64,000 bases of DNA from Rhodoferax ferrireducens (lineage in GTDB: Bacteria > Pseudomonadota > Gammaproteobacteria > Burkholderiales > Burkholderiaceae_C). A model generated the notes under the pieces. That model was given only the letters and a program-made list of their open reading frames with translations. It made no database searches and was not told where the DNA came from. The stretch spans positions 124,001 to 188,000 of the forward strand of contig NZ_QEII01000315.1 of assembly GCF_003347515.1 (NCBI RefSeq). Direction: 5' to 3'. Positions 1 through 11,043 of this stretch are shown piece by piece (position 1 is the stretch's first letter; every line of letters starts with the position of its first letter). A program made the position numbers and the translations under genes.

Positions 1-586
1 CCTTGGGCACACCGGGCACGTTGTCGATGACATCGCCGACCAGGGTCTGAAAGTCCACCATCAGATGTGGCGGCACGCCAAATTCGGCCTCGACCCCGGC
101 CAGATCGCGGCGCTTGCCATTCATGGTGTCGATGATGGTGATGTGCTCATCCACCAGCTGCGCCAGATCCTTGTCGCCGCTGCTCACAATCACTTCAATG
201 CCCTGCTTGGCGGCCATCACGGCGAGCGTGCCAATGACATCGTCGGCCTCGACACCGGGCACGTCCAGCACCTTCCAGCCCATCAGGCGCACCACCTCGT
301 GAATCGGCTCGATCTGGGCGCGCAAGTCATCCGGCATGGGCGAGCGGTGCGCCTTGTACTCGGGGTACAGGTCGTCGCGGAAGGTAGGGCCTTTGGCGTC
401 AAACACACAGGCCGCAAAATCGGCAGGCACCTCCTTGCGCAGGCTTTGCAGCATATTGATCATGCCGCGAATGGCACCCGTGGGCGGGCTGCTTGGGTCG
501 CCGGGCACGGCGCGCAAATCAGGCATGGCATGAAAAGCGCGGTACAGGTAGCTGGAGCCGTCCACCAGAAGCAGGGTTTTTTTCAT
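1..586 (-). CDS. polA: DNA polymerase I, N-terminal part (gene runs off the left edge)
   Basis: DNA polymerase I fills gaps and removes RNA primers in replication and repair. Only about 195 N-terminal residues lie in the window, and they form the 5'-3' exonuclease (FEN-like) domain. Visible motifs are VDGSSYLYRAFHA near residue 8, GVEADDVIG near 115, SGDKDLAQL near 138 and GDVIDNVPGV at the window edge, which together hold the acidic metal ligands. The start chosen gives MKKTLLLVDG. An in-frame ATG six codons upstream (at 604) is possible. The polymerase domain is outside the window, so a stand-alone exonuclease is not strictly excluded, but the start and neighbours fit polA of Comamonadaceae. 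Confidence 0.9.
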   Translation of the reverse strand, partial: MKKTLLLVDGSSYLYRAFHAMPDLRAVPGDPSSPPTGAIRGMINMLQSLRKEVPADFAACVFDAKGPTFRDDLYPEYKAHRSPMPDDLRAQIEPIHEVVRLMGWKVLDVPGVEADDVIGTLAVMAAKQGIEVIVSSGDKDLAQLVDEHITIIDTMNGKRRDLAGVEAEFGVPPHLMVDFQTLVGDVIDNVPGVPK

Positions 587-660
587 TGTTTGGGGGTCAT
601 TCATACGCCCATTTTGCCAGCGACAGGCGCGGCGCCAGTGCTTCTACTTACAATCACGCC

Positions 661-957
661 ATGCGCTCAGCCCTCTTTCTTACCCTTGCCCTGTCTTGCA
701 CCAGCTTTTGCTGGGCACAGGCGCCAGCGCCGGCGCAAGCCGCGTCCCCGCCCCCCAAATCGTCTGTTTCCGCCCAGCGTGACCCAGTGGAGAAACGCAC
801 CGAACGCATTCACCTTGAAGACAAGGGCTCGCGCATTGATGAACTGCGTGTGGGCGGCGAAACCAAATCCATAGACGTGCAACCCAAAGGCGGCATGCCC
901 GCGTACCAGGTTCAGCCCGCCAGCGGCGAGCGCAGCTGGAAAATTCTGGGTTTTTAA
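661..957 (+). CDS. DUF2782-type secreted protein
   Basis: A 98-residue protein with a signal peptide (hydrophobic residues 4-19, AQA before the probable cleavage site), a Pro/Ala-rich linker, and a C-terminal half with RIDELRVGG and MPAYQV that resembles the DUF2782 family. Function is unknown; it should be periplasmic. It is divergent from polA and lies three bases upstream of the homoserine kinase gene, so the two are probably co-transcribed. The family call is from memory of the pattern, not from a search. Confidence 0.75.
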   Translation: MRSALFLTLALSCTSFCWAQAPAPAQAASPPPKSSVSAQRDPVEKRTERIHLEDKGSRIDELRVGGETKSIDVQPKGGMPAYQVQPASGERSWKILGF

Positions 958-960
958 TTC

Positions 961-1926
961 ATGGCGGTTTACACAGAAGTCTCTCCCAAAGAGGCACGGG
1001 CCCTGCTGCGACAACTCAAACTGGGCGAGCTCCAATCCTTGAAGGGCTGCGTCGGCGGCATTGAGAACACCAACTACTTCGTGACCACCGAGGTCGACGA
1101 AGAAACCCGCGACTACGTACTCACCCTGTTCGAGCGGCTGACCTTCACGCAACTGCCGTTCTACCTGGGCTTGATGAAGCACCTGGCCGAGCACGGCATC
1201 CCGGTGCCCAATCCGACCGCCAACGCCAAAGGCGAGCTGGTGTTCGAGCTCAAGGGCAAACCGGCGGCCGTCGTGAACCGGCTGCCGGGCCACAGCGAAC
1301 TCGCGCCCACGCCTGCGCACTGTGCAGCCGTCGGCGCCACGCTGGCCAAAATGCATCTGGCGGGCGCCGACTTCCCGCTGTCGCAGCCGAATTTGCGCGG
1401 CCTGGCCTGGTGGAACGAAACCGTACCGGTGGTGTTGCCGCATCTGGACGCCTCGCAAGCCGCTTTGATCAAAAGCGAACTGGCCTACCAGAACCATATT
1501 GCCGCCTCCTCCGCCTATGCGGCCTTGCCGCGCGGCCCAATTCACGCCGACCTGTTCCGCGACAACGTGATGTTTGACACGGTGAATGGCGCGCCCCATC
1601 TGACCGGCTTCTTCGACTTCTACTTTGCCGGTGTAGACACCTGGCTTTTTGACATTGCCGTGACCCTGAACGACTGGTGCGTCAATCTTGAGACGGGCGC
1701 CCACCACGCCGAGCGCGCCGACAGTTTCATGGCCGCCTACAGCGCCGTGCGCGCAATCACCGCTGCCGAGCGCGAGCTGCTGCCCGCCATGCTGCGCGCC
1801 GGCGCCCTGCGCTTCTGGATTTCACGCCTGTGGGATTACCACCTGCCACGCGAAGCCAGCATGCTCAAGGCCCATGACCCAGGTCATTTCGAACGGGTGC
1901 TGCGCGAGCGCGCGACCAAACCATGA
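961..1926 (+). CDS. thrB: Homoserine kinase (aminoglycoside-phosphotransferase-like type)
   Basis: Phosphorylates L-homoserine to O-phospho-L-homoserine in threonine biosynthesis, in the cytoplasm. The protein is 321 residues with the choline/aminoglycoside kinase fold rather than the GHMP fold of the enteric enzyme. It has GGIENTNYFV near residue 32, the Brenner-type catalytic loop HADLFRDNV near residue 195 and the metal-binding DFYFAG near residue 218. Length and motifs match the proteobacterial APH-like ThrB. It starts 3 bases after the DUF2782 gene and overlaps the next gene by 4 bases (ATGA), which suggests translational coupling. Confidence 0.93.
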   Translation: MAVYTEVSPKEARALLRQLKLGELQSLKGCVGGIENTNYFVTTEVDEETRDYVLTLFERLTFTQLPFYLGLMKHLAEHGIPVPNPTANAKGELVFELKGKPAAVVNRLPGHSELAPTPAHCAAVGATLAKMHLAGADFPLSQPNLRGLAWWNETVPVVLPHLDASQAALIKSELAYQNHIAASSAYAALPRGPIHADLFRDNVMFDTVNGAPHLTGFFDFYFAGVDTWLFDIAVTLNDWCVNLETGAHHAERADSFMAAYSAVRAITAAERELLPAMLRAGALRFWISRLWDYHLPREASMLKAHDPGHFERVLRERATKP

Positions 1927-2702
1927 AATTAAACATTGTTCCCGCCCGCACCGGCATCGTCTGGGTCAAGCTGGGGGTGCGGACGTTTTTCAAACAGCCG
2001 CTGGCACTCGCCGGTCTTTTTTTCATGTTCATGGCCGTGATGAGCATCGCCAGCCTGGTGCCGGTCATTGGTTTCGTGCTGGCCATGACGCTGCTGCCCG
2101 CCGCCACGCTGGGGTTGATGTCGGCCACCCATGACGCCACGCAGGGCCGCTTCCCCATGCCCATCGTCTTGCTGGCCGCGTTTCGGGCGAACAAGCAAAA
2201 GACACGCGCCATGCTGCTGCTGGGCGCCCTGTATGCACTGGGTTTTCTCATCGCCATGGGGGTGTCCTACCTGGTGGATGGCGGCGCCTTCGCCCGGGTT
2301 TATCTGGGCGGCGAGATGCCCACCCGTGAGCTGATGCTGGAGTCCAACTTTCAGGCCGCGATGTGGGTTTTCATCGGCCTGCACCTGCCACTCTCCCTGA
2401 TGTTCTGGCATGCGCCGGCACTGGTGCACTGGCATGACCTGCCGCCGATCAAGAGCCTGTTCTTCAGTCTCGTGGCCTGTATTCGCAACTTCTGGGCGTT
2501 TGCCGTTTTCGGACTGATGTGGCTGGCGGTACTGGTGCTGGTTGTCGTCAGCGTCACCACGCTAGCGGCCCTGTTGGGCAGCCCGGGCCTGGCGGGCGAC
2601 CTGTTGTTTCCGGTCCTGCTGCTGATCGCCTCCATGTTTTTCACGTCGCTTTACTTCACCTTTCGCGACAGTTTTGAACCCCCGCCAGACCTGACGCCCT
2701 AG
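1923..2702 (+). CDS. BPSS1780-family integral membrane protein
   Basis: A 259-residue, very hydrophobic protein with about six membrane segments (roughly residues 25-45, 48-70, 95-118, 145-170, 190-220 and 225-245). The N-terminus (VPARTGIVWVKLGV) matches the BPSS1780 family of Burkholderiales inner-membrane proteins. No biochemical role is known. Its start codon overlaps the thrB stop, so it is part of the DUF2782-thrB operon. No catalytic motif is visible. Confidence 0.75.
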   Translation: MKLNIVPARTGIVWVKLGVRTFFKQPLALAGLFFMFMAVMSIASLVPVIGFVLAMTLLPAATLGLMSATHDATQGRFPMPIVLLAAFRANKQKTRAMLLLGALYALGFLIAMGVSYLVDGGAFARVYLGGEMPTRELMLESNFQAAMWVFIGLHLPLSLMFWHAPALVHWHDLPPIKSLFFSLVACIRNFWAFAVFGLMWLAVLVLVVVSVTTLAALLGSPGLAGDLLFPVLLLIASMFFTSLYFTFRDSFEPPPDLTP

Positions 2703-2832
2703 CTTTCACGTTAAACCGGTTGCAGCACGCGCCAGGCAGGGCGCGGGGCTTGACCGTCATGACAGCGTCACAGGCGCCTCGTACGCTATCGGCTGTGATT
2801 CTCACCGCCCTGGCTCACGCCGCTTGCACACC

Positions 2833-3441
2833 ATGAACATCAAATCCCCCTTGCCCCTGGACGCCAGCCGGCAAAGCGCCTTCACCACACCGATTCGCCT
2901 GCTGCTGGCGACCACCGCCGCCTTCTGGATGGGCACAGCCCAGCCGCAGGTCACGACACCCTCTGCGGCACGAACTTTCAGCGAACTGCGTTTCCGTAAT
3001 TTCTTTGCAACACCTGCCGGGGACTCCAAGCTGGAGATCAGCGACACCCTGCGCCAAGCCGACGGGCAAGCCGTACGGCTGGTGGGCTACATGGTGCAGC
3101 AGAACAAGCCGACGCCTGGCCGCTTCCTGCTGGCGCCCCGCCCGGTGCTGCTGGGCGAGCATGCCCAGGACGCGGCCGACGTTTTGCCCCCTGCCACCGT
3201 GGAGGTCAAGCTCGACCCCCAGCAACAGGACTGGGCCGTACCGCACGTCAGCGGGTTGGTGACAGTGAACGGCAAGCTGAGCCTTCAATCTCATCAAGCG
3301 CCTGATGAGAAGGTGTCATCGGTATGCCTGCAGCTCGACCACGAAGCGGCGCGCAGCATGAATGCCTTTGAGCTGACCGGCTACCTGCACCGCCGGCAGG
3401 CCGTCGCCATATCAAAATTGCGTCCACGCACGCTGGGTTGA
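2833..3441 (+). CDS. Secreted protein of unknown function upstream of phoX-like gene
   Basis: A 202-residue protein with an N-terminal hydrophobic stretch (about residues 18-35, RLLLATTAAFWMG) that looks like a signal peptide. The mature part has a small beta-rich pattern: GQAVRLVGYMV near residue 75, PGRFLLAP near 92 and VSGLVTVNGKL near 140. This recalls DUF3299-like proteins, in which a membrane-modification motif is followed by FLL-P. A TTG nine bases upstream could also start translation. It precedes the PhoX-like gene by about 100 bases in the same direction and may be exported with it. No function is assigned. Confidence 0.65.
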   Translation: MNIKSPLPLDASRQSAFTTPIRLLLATTAAFWMGTAQPQVTTPSAARTFSELRFRNFFATPAGDSKLEISDTLRQADGQAVRLVGYMVQQNKPTPGRFLLAPRPVLLGEHAQDAADVLPPATVEVKLDPQQQDWAVPHVSGLVTVNGKLSLQSHQAPDEKVSSVCLQLDHEAARSMNAFELTGYLHRRQAVAISKLRPRTLG

Positions 3442-3538
3442 AATTTTTGGCGGCATGCCGCCGCCATCATTCCGTCATACGGATGTCACAGTCTTGTTTC
3501 ATGCTTCAGGGTTTCAACCCCATCAGGAAACTGGATAT

Positions 3539-5767
3539 ATGACGCGCAGCATTGAACGGCCCTCAGACATCTTCAACAACGAAGATTCCAACACGTCCGA
3601 CAACCTTCATTTTGACTCTGTGCTCAGCACCCGCCTGAGCCGCCGCAACATACTGCGCAGTGGCGCCAGCGCGGCAGCCACGGCGATGTTGGGCGGTGCG
3701 GCGCTCACCGGCTGTGCCACGGATGGCGCGATGACGGGAGCCATGGCCGGCTCGGGCGAAAAAATGCTGGGCTTCAGCGCCGTGCCCAAGAGCCTGGCCG
3801 ACGCGGTGAGCGTGCCCCCCGGCTACAAGGTAGACATCATTTACGCGCTGGGCGACCCGATTCTGCCGGGCGCATCCGCGTTCAAGAACGATGGCACCGA
3901 CGCCGATTTCGACAAGCGCGCCGGTGACCACCATGACGGCATGGAGTGGTTTGGCCTGAGCGCCGACGGCCAGCCCTCCCGCAGCTCGGTCGAGCGCGGC
4001 CTGCTGGCCGTGAACCACGAAGCGACCACCGACGAAAAACTATCCAGCTTCTTCATCCACGCCAACGGCGGCAAGACCAGTCTGCCGCGCCCGGCCGCCG
4101 AAGTGGACAAGGAAGTCGCCCTCCACGGCATCTCGGTGGTGGAGATCCGCAAGACCGGCACCCAGTGGGCGTACGTCAAGGACTCTGCCTTCAACCGCCG
4201 TCTGACACCGCTGAGCGACATCGAGATCGCCGGTCCGGCCCGTGGCCATGCGCAGCTGATCACAAAATATTCGCCCACCGGCACCAAAACCCGCGGCACC
4301 ATCAACAACTGCGGCACCGGCATCACGCCCTGGGGCAGTTTCCTGACCGGTGAAGAAAACTGGGCCGGCTACTTCAACCGCAGCAGTCTCGATGACGCGA
4401 TCCGTGACAACGACAAATCGGTCACGGCACTCAAACGCTATGGCCGCCCGCAAGGCGCCCCCTCACGCCATGGTTGGGAAACGGCTGGCGTAGCCGATCA
4501 ATACGAGCGCTGGAACAACAGCGTCACAGGCACTTCGAAAGACGGCCGGGACGACTACCGCAATGAAATGAACGGCCAGGGCTACGTCGTGGAAGTGGAC
4601 GCCTACGACAAGACCAAACTGGCCAAAAAACGCAGCGCGCTGGGCCGCTACGCCCACGAGAGCGCTGTCTTCAGCCGCGCCATGGCCGGCCAGCCGCTGG
4701 CCGTGTACATGGGTGACGATTCGCGCAACGAATACATCTACAAATACGTCTCCAACGCCAAATGGGATGCGGCCGACGCCAACCCCAGCCACCGCATGGC
4801 GGCAGGCGACAAATACCTGGACAGCGGCCGCATGTATGTCGCCAAGTTCAACAGCAATGGCACCGGCGAGTGGATCGAACTCTCGATGGACAACCCCGCC
4901 ATCAAGAGCTTCAAGGGCTACGCCTTTGCCGACCAGGCTGACATCTGCATCAACACCCGCCTGGCCGCGGACGCCGTGGGCGCCACCAAGATGGACCGCC
5001 CCGAGTGGTGCTCGGTGAATCCAAAAAACGGCGAGGTCTATTACTCGCTGACCAACAACAGCAACCGCAGCGCCAACCCGAGCGGATCGTCGCAATTGCT
5101 GCCTGACAGCGCCAACCCGCGCGCCTACACCGACATGAAGAACGGCAAGGCGCAAAACGGCAACCCGAACGGCCACATCCTGCGCCTCAAGGAAGGCAGC
5201 GGCGGCGCGGCGGCCACCAGCCTGACCTGGGACGTGTATTTGTTCGGGGCCGAGGCCGGTGCGGACGCCAGGCAGATCAATCTGTCCAACCTGACCAACG
5301 ACCAGGACCTGTCCAGCCCGGATGGCCTGTGGTTCAGCCCCCACACCGGCATTTGCTGGATCCAGACCGACGATGGGGCTTACACCGATCAGACCAACTG
5401 CATGATGCTCGCGGCGCTGCCCGGTCAGGTCGGCGATGGCCAACAAGTCACCCTGAACTACGCCGCAGCCAACGGCAATCTGGCGGTGAACACCCAGGTC
5501 GGCAAGGCCCCGACGTCCGAGACTCTCAAGCGCTTCCTGGTCGGCCCGTCGGGCTGTGAAATCACCGGCGCCTGTGAAACCCCGGATGGCCGCGCCCTGT
5601 TCATCAACATCCAGCACCCCGGTGAAACCACCCAACAAGCCAACCTGGCGGACCCTGCCAAGTACACCAGCCAATGGCCCGCCAATGCGGGTTATGGCGC
5701 CGGCAAACGCCCCCGCTCGGCCACAATCGTGATCACCAAGGCAGACGGCGGCCGCATCGGTAGCTGA
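3539..5767 (+). CDS. PhoX-family (DUF839) phosphatase, Tat-exported
   Basis: A 742-residue DUF839/PhoX-type protein; family members are calcium- and iron-dependent alkaline phosphatases exported folded by the Tat system. The twin-arginine signal is clear: SRRNILRSG near residue 37, a hydrophobic stretch, then a TGC that could be a lipobox. Downstream, HDGMEWFGL, NHEATTDE, GTINNCGTG and TGEENWAGYF match PhoX, as do the late LSSPDGLWFSP and IQHPGET segments. The start was set at the ATG after AGGAAAC; an ATG 84 bases upstream in frame would place extra residues before the Tat signal. Substrate is not shown by sequence. Confidence 0.88.
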   Translation: MTRSIERPSDIFNNEDSNTSDNLHFDSVLSTRLSRRNILRSGASAAATAMLGGAALTGCATDGAMTGAMAGSGEKMLGFSAVPKSLADAVSVPPGYKVDIIYALGDPILPGASAFKNDGTDADFDKRAGDHHDGMEWFGLSADGQPSRSSVERGLLAVNHEATTDEKLSSFFIHANGGKTSLPRPAAEVDKEVALHGISVVEIRKTGTQWAYVKDSAFNRRLTPLSDIEIAGPARGHAQLITKYSPTGTKTRGTINNCGTGITPWGSFLTGEENWAGYFNRSSLDDAIRDNDKSVTALKRYGRPQGAPSRHGWETAGVADQYERWNNSVTGTSKDGRDDYRNEMNGQGYVVEVDAYDKTKLAKKRSALGRYAHESAVFSRAMAGQPLAVYMGDDSRNEYIYKYVSNAKWDAADANPSHRMAAGDKYLDSGRMYVAKFNSNGTGEWIELSMDNPAIKSFKGYAFADQADICINTRLAADAVGATKMDRPEWCSVNPKNGEVYYSLTNNSNRSANPSGSSQLLPDSANPRAYTDMKNGKAQNGNPNGHILRLKEGSGGAAATSLTWDVYLFGAEAGADARQINLSNLTNDQDLSSPDGLWFSPHTGICWIQTDDGAYTDQTNCMMLAALPGQVGDGQQVTLNYAAANGNLAVNTQVGKAPTSETLKRFLVGPSGCEITGACETPDGRALFINIQHPGETTQQANLADPAKYTSQWPANAGYGAGKRPRSATIVITKADGGRIGS

Positions 5768-5796
5768 CCTATCCCGGGGCGGCAAGCCCTGTTGGC

Positions 5797-5830
5797 AAAC
5801 CGCCCGGTGGCAACACCTGGCGGTTTTTTT
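5797..5830 (+). terminator. Rho-independent terminator after the phoX-like gene
   Basis: An 8-bp stem (AAACCGCC / GGCGGTTT) with a 14-base loop is followed by a run of T, 30 bases after the PhoX-like stop codon. Confidence 0.85.
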
Positions 5831-6000
5831 ATGGGTGATGTGTCAAGGCAATGGCGTTCATTTGAGTACAACCAGAACGGTGCTGCCGATACGAGCCACC
5901 GAGAAATCGCACGCATAAAAATAAGCATGTGCTAATACAATGATTTCAGCGACTGGCTTCAGGGCTCGTCTTGACTACACCCAACAGGACCCTTGCCACC

Positions 6001-7530
6001 ATGAAGTTCAGCACCCGGTTATTTCTCTGCTGCGCCATTCCCGCCGCGATGTTCATTGCGGGCCTGGGCAGCAGTATCTGGGGTCTGATGCGCACCCAGA
6101 ACCAGTTTGACAACTACATCCGCAGCGAACAGGCCATCCGCACCGGCTTGTCAGAAATGTATGCCCAGGGTCTGCAGATGGGCCAGGCACTGCGCAACAT
6201 GGTGCTTGACCCGGCCAATCCCAAGGCGCGTGACAATCTGACCGCCGCCCAGACCGCCTACGACAAGGCTTTCAAGGAAACCGCCGCCACGGCACGCGGC
6301 ACGCCGTTCGAGTCTCCGATCAACGGCTTGGCCGCATTGCGCGCCGCGCAGGGTCAGGCCCAGGACAAGGTGGTGGCGGCACTGGCCACCGATGTCCCGC
6401 AAGCCATCCAGACACTCAACAGCGCAGAAACACCGGCCTGGCGGCAACTCCGTGGCGAGTTGCTCAAACAGATCGAGGTGGCCAGCAAGCTGTCCACACA
6501 GACCCACCAGGAAGTGCAGGCAAACGCCAGCCGCGCAACGTTGATCGCCATCGTCCTGAGTTGCCTTGCCAGCGCGGTCGCGGTGGCTTTGGCCCTGGTT
6601 GTGCTGCGCTCGCTCAAGCGCGAACTCGGCGGCGAGCCTGCCACCGCACGCGACGCGCTGGCACAAGTGGCCCAGGGCAATCTGTCGGAGAATTTGCCCA
6701 CACGCGCCGGTGATCTGAGCCTGATGGCCGCGCTGGGCCAGATGCAGCAGTCTTTGCGCCAGGTGGTGGGCGAGATTCGCAACTCGGTCGAGTCGATCAC
6801 CACGGCTTCGTCCGAGATCGCCGCCGGCAACCAGGACTTGTCGGCACGCACCGAGCAAACCGCGTCCAACCTGCAGGAAACCGCCGCCTCCATGGAGGAG
6901 CTGACGGGCACGGTCAACCAGTCCGCCGCCTCCGCCCGTCAGGCCACGCAACTGGCGACTTCGGCTGCGGCCGTGGCAGCGCGCGGCGGCGCGGTGGTGT
7001 CCCAGGTGGTCAGCACCATGGAAGACATCAACGCCTCGTCGAAAAAGATTGCCGACATCATTGGCGTGATTGACGGCATTGCATTCCAGACCAATATCCT
7101 GGCCCTGAACGCGGCGGTGGAAGCGGCCCGGGCCGGCGAACAAGGCCGCGGCTTTGCCGTGGTGGCCAGCGAAGTGCGCAGCCTGGCCGGGCGCTCCGCT
7201 GACGCCGCCCGTGAAATCCGGGGCCTGATCGCCGATTCGGTGGAGAAGGTCGAGGCCGGCTCGCGCCTGGTGGACGACGCGGGTCAGACCATGACCGAAA
7301 TCGTCAGCTCGGTCCAGCGGGTCTCCGACATCGTGGGTGAAATCAGCGCCGCGACCAGTGAACAGTCCAGCGGCATTTCGCAGATCAACAGCGCCATCAG
7401 CAATCTGGATCAGATGACACAGCAGAATTCAGCGCTGGTGGAACAATCCGCGGCGGCCGCCGAAAGCCTGAAAGACCAGGCCGGCCGTCTGGCGCAGGTG
7501 TGCGGCGGATTCAATCTGGGACGGGCCTGA
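6001..7530 (+). CDS. Methyl-accepting chemotaxis protein
   Basis: A 509-residue transmembrane chemoreceptor. An N-terminal membrane helix (residues 8-30) is followed by a helical periplasmic sensor of the four-helix-bundle type (to about 175), a second membrane helix (about 178-203), a HAMP segment and the cytoplasmic signalling coiled coil. The hairpin tip that binds CheA/CheW is present (GIAFQTNILALNAAVEAARAG, broken here as GIAFQTNILAL and NAAVEAARAG, near residue 357). The ATG at 6001 was preferred; a TTG 30 bases upstream is in frame. There is no C-terminal NWETF-like CheR tether. Ligand is unknown. Confidence 0.92.
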   Translation: MKFSTRLFLCCAIPAAMFIAGLGSSIWGLMRTQNQFDNYIRSEQAIRTGLSEMYAQGLQMGQALRNMVLDPANPKARDNLTAAQTAYDKAFKETAATARGTPFESPINGLAALRAAQGQAQDKVVAALATDVPQAIQTLNSAETPAWRQLRGELLKQIEVASKLSTQTHQEVQANASRATLIAIVLSCLASAVAVALALVVLRSLKRELGGEPATARDALAQVAQGNLSENLPTRAGDLSLMAALGQMQQSLRQVVGEIRNSVESITTASSEIAAGNQDLSARTEQTASNLQETAASMEELTGTVNQSAASARQATQLATSAAAVAARGGAVVSQVVSTMEDINASSKKIADIIGVIDGIAFQTNILALNAAVEAARAGEQGRGFAVVASEVRSLAGRSADAAREIRGLIADSVEKVEAGSRLVDDAGQTMTEIVSSVQRVSDIVGEISAATSEQSSGISQINSAISNLDQMTQQNSALVEQSAAAAESLKDQAGRLAQVCGGFNLGRA

Positions 7531-7549
7531 GCACGTCGCGCACAAGCTT

Positions 7550-9976
<2,427 letters not shown>

Positions 9977-10033
9977 GACGGTCTCCTCAACGTAAGGCGT
10001 TGGGCGCCATCATCATCCGGGGTCGGCCGGCGG

Positions 10034-10053
10034 GCGTTGACAGGCGTCAACGC
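10034..10053. promoter_or_regulatory. Perfect inverted repeat upstream of ppsA (candidate operator)
   Basis: GCGTTGAC-aggc-GTCAACGC is a perfect 8-bp inverted repeat centred about 67 bases upstream of the ppsA start. Its size and symmetry suit a dimeric regulator. The protein that would bind is not identifiable here. Confidence 0.45.
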
Positions 10054-10080
10054 GGCGCCGGACCATAACGCTGTGTCTAT

Positions 10081-10093
10081 GACGGTGACCGTC
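10081..10093. promoter_or_regulatory. Second palindrome upstream of ppsA
   Basis: GACGGT-g-ACCGTC is a perfect 6-bp inverted repeat around one base, 105-117 bases upstream of ppsA. It lies in the stretch where a ppsA promoter would be expected. Confidence 0.35.
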
Positions 10094-10202
10094 CATTTAA
10101 TTCGTTAAACGGCTGCACATTTTTGCGACTTCGAGCGCTTCATGATGCTTGGTTCCCGCCAGTATTCTTGCCCCTTGTTTTTCGTACTCCTTAAGCCACT
10201 TT

Positions 10203-10409
10203 TTATGCGGACTTCCTGTCTTGCTGCCGGGCCGCAGTCCAGCGTTGCTCAAACGTCATCGGGCTGACATGCCCCAACGTCGAGCGCAATTTTTAGTGTT
10301 TGAAAAAGTTCAACCAATCAATTACCCTATTCATGGCTTGGCGTCGTGTGGCAAATTTTCTGCCGTACAGTCTGCCAACCTTCAGACGACCCCACAGACT
10401 CTCGGTGGG
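10203..10409 (-). pseudogene. IS3-family transposase (OrfB) C-terminal relic
   Basis: Reading leftwards from 10409, 68 codons match the C-terminal end of IS3-family OrfB transposases (rve integrase core): PTESLWGRLK, then GRKFATRRQA, VIDWLNFF, and STLGHVSPMTFEQRW before a TAA at 10203. The catalytic Glu of the DDE triad is the E of PTES. One in-frame TAA (10293-10295) interrupts it just before the RSTLGHVSP motif. No OrfA, no upstream DDE residues and no terminal repeats are visible, so this is an old, inactive fragment. Confidence 0.8.
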
Positions 10410-10476
10410 TGTTGTTCATCGCCGCCCCCTGTTCTTAATTTCTAAGGAGACGACAAACCATCGTGAAGCAGAGGGG

Positions 10477-10869
10477 TCAAGTCTCCTGTGGCGCATATTG
10501 CGCCATGCCGTGGCCCAAGGACCAATTCTCGGGCACGACCTCGATCAGGTTGATAAAAATGTCTTCGGGGCGCAAACCAGGACTATCGGATAGGCGCTCG
10601 ACAATCCGGCGGTACAGCGCCTTCTTCTGGTCGAGCGTACGGGTATTGTTAACCGTGAGCTGCATGAAGACGACATCGTCACTACGCTCAATGCCGAGAT
10701 ACGACTTGCTGTATTTGAAGTTGTCCTCATCATGCTCGGCAATCGTCATGAAGCCATTGTCCTTCGGTACGTCAAAAGTCTCGTGCATAGCCTGATGGAG
10801 GCTATCGAGAATCGCCTTGCGATAGGCGGCGGTCTTACCCCGCCGCATGGAAATGTGTGTCAGTGGCAT
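10477..10869 (-). CDS. Tautomerase-family protein
   Basis: A 130-residue protein of the 4-oxalocrotonate tautomerase/MIF superfamily. The key feature is Pro directly after Met (MPLTHISMRRG), the catalytic N-terminal proline. DDVVFMQLTVNNTR and a C-terminal VVPENWSLG segment fit the Tautomerase_2 type. The substrate is unknown; such enzymes isomerise keto-enol bonds or hydrate small unsaturated acids. It is divergent from a LysR regulator 174 bases away, a common pairing that suggests control by that regulator. Confidence 0.85.
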   Translation of the reverse strand: MPLTHISMRRGKTAAYRKAILDSLHQAMHETFDVPKDNGFMTIAEHDEDNFKYSKSYLGIERSDDVVFMQLTVNNTRTLDQKKALYRRIVERLSDSPGLRPEDIFINLIEVVPENWSLGHGMAQYAPQET

Positions 10870-10928
10870 TTATGGCTCCTGTTTTGTTTGCGAACGTTTG
10901 TAAGAACACAGCAATTCATTCTCCTTTT

Positions 10929-11035
10929 TGCATGATTTAACATGCATTGGGTTCATGCTTTAAGTGGCCTTACACTTTGAAGTTTAGAGAGATATAAGAT
11001 ATGTACAACCGCAATTTATGCATGCTTTGCATGAT
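10929..11035. promoter_or_regulatory. Divergent control region with repeated ATGCAT / TGCATGAT motifs
   Basis: The AT-rich intergenic region between the tautomerase and LysR genes carries TGCATGAT twice (10929-10936 and 11028-11035) and ATGCAT twice (10942-10947 and 11018-11023). Paired sites of this kind are typical for LysR-type regulators, but assignment is inference. Confidence 0.35.
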
Positions 11036-11043
11036 CTAGGCGC

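Larger units (their letters stand above)
9977..10202. other. Gene-free region upstream of ppsA
   Basis: Nothing coding is supported. It holds the ppsA ribosome site, the two palindromes listed separately and AT-richer sequence near 10094-10120 that may carry the promoter. The region up to the tautomerase gene at 10477 is otherwise occupied by a transposase relic. Confidence 0.5.
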
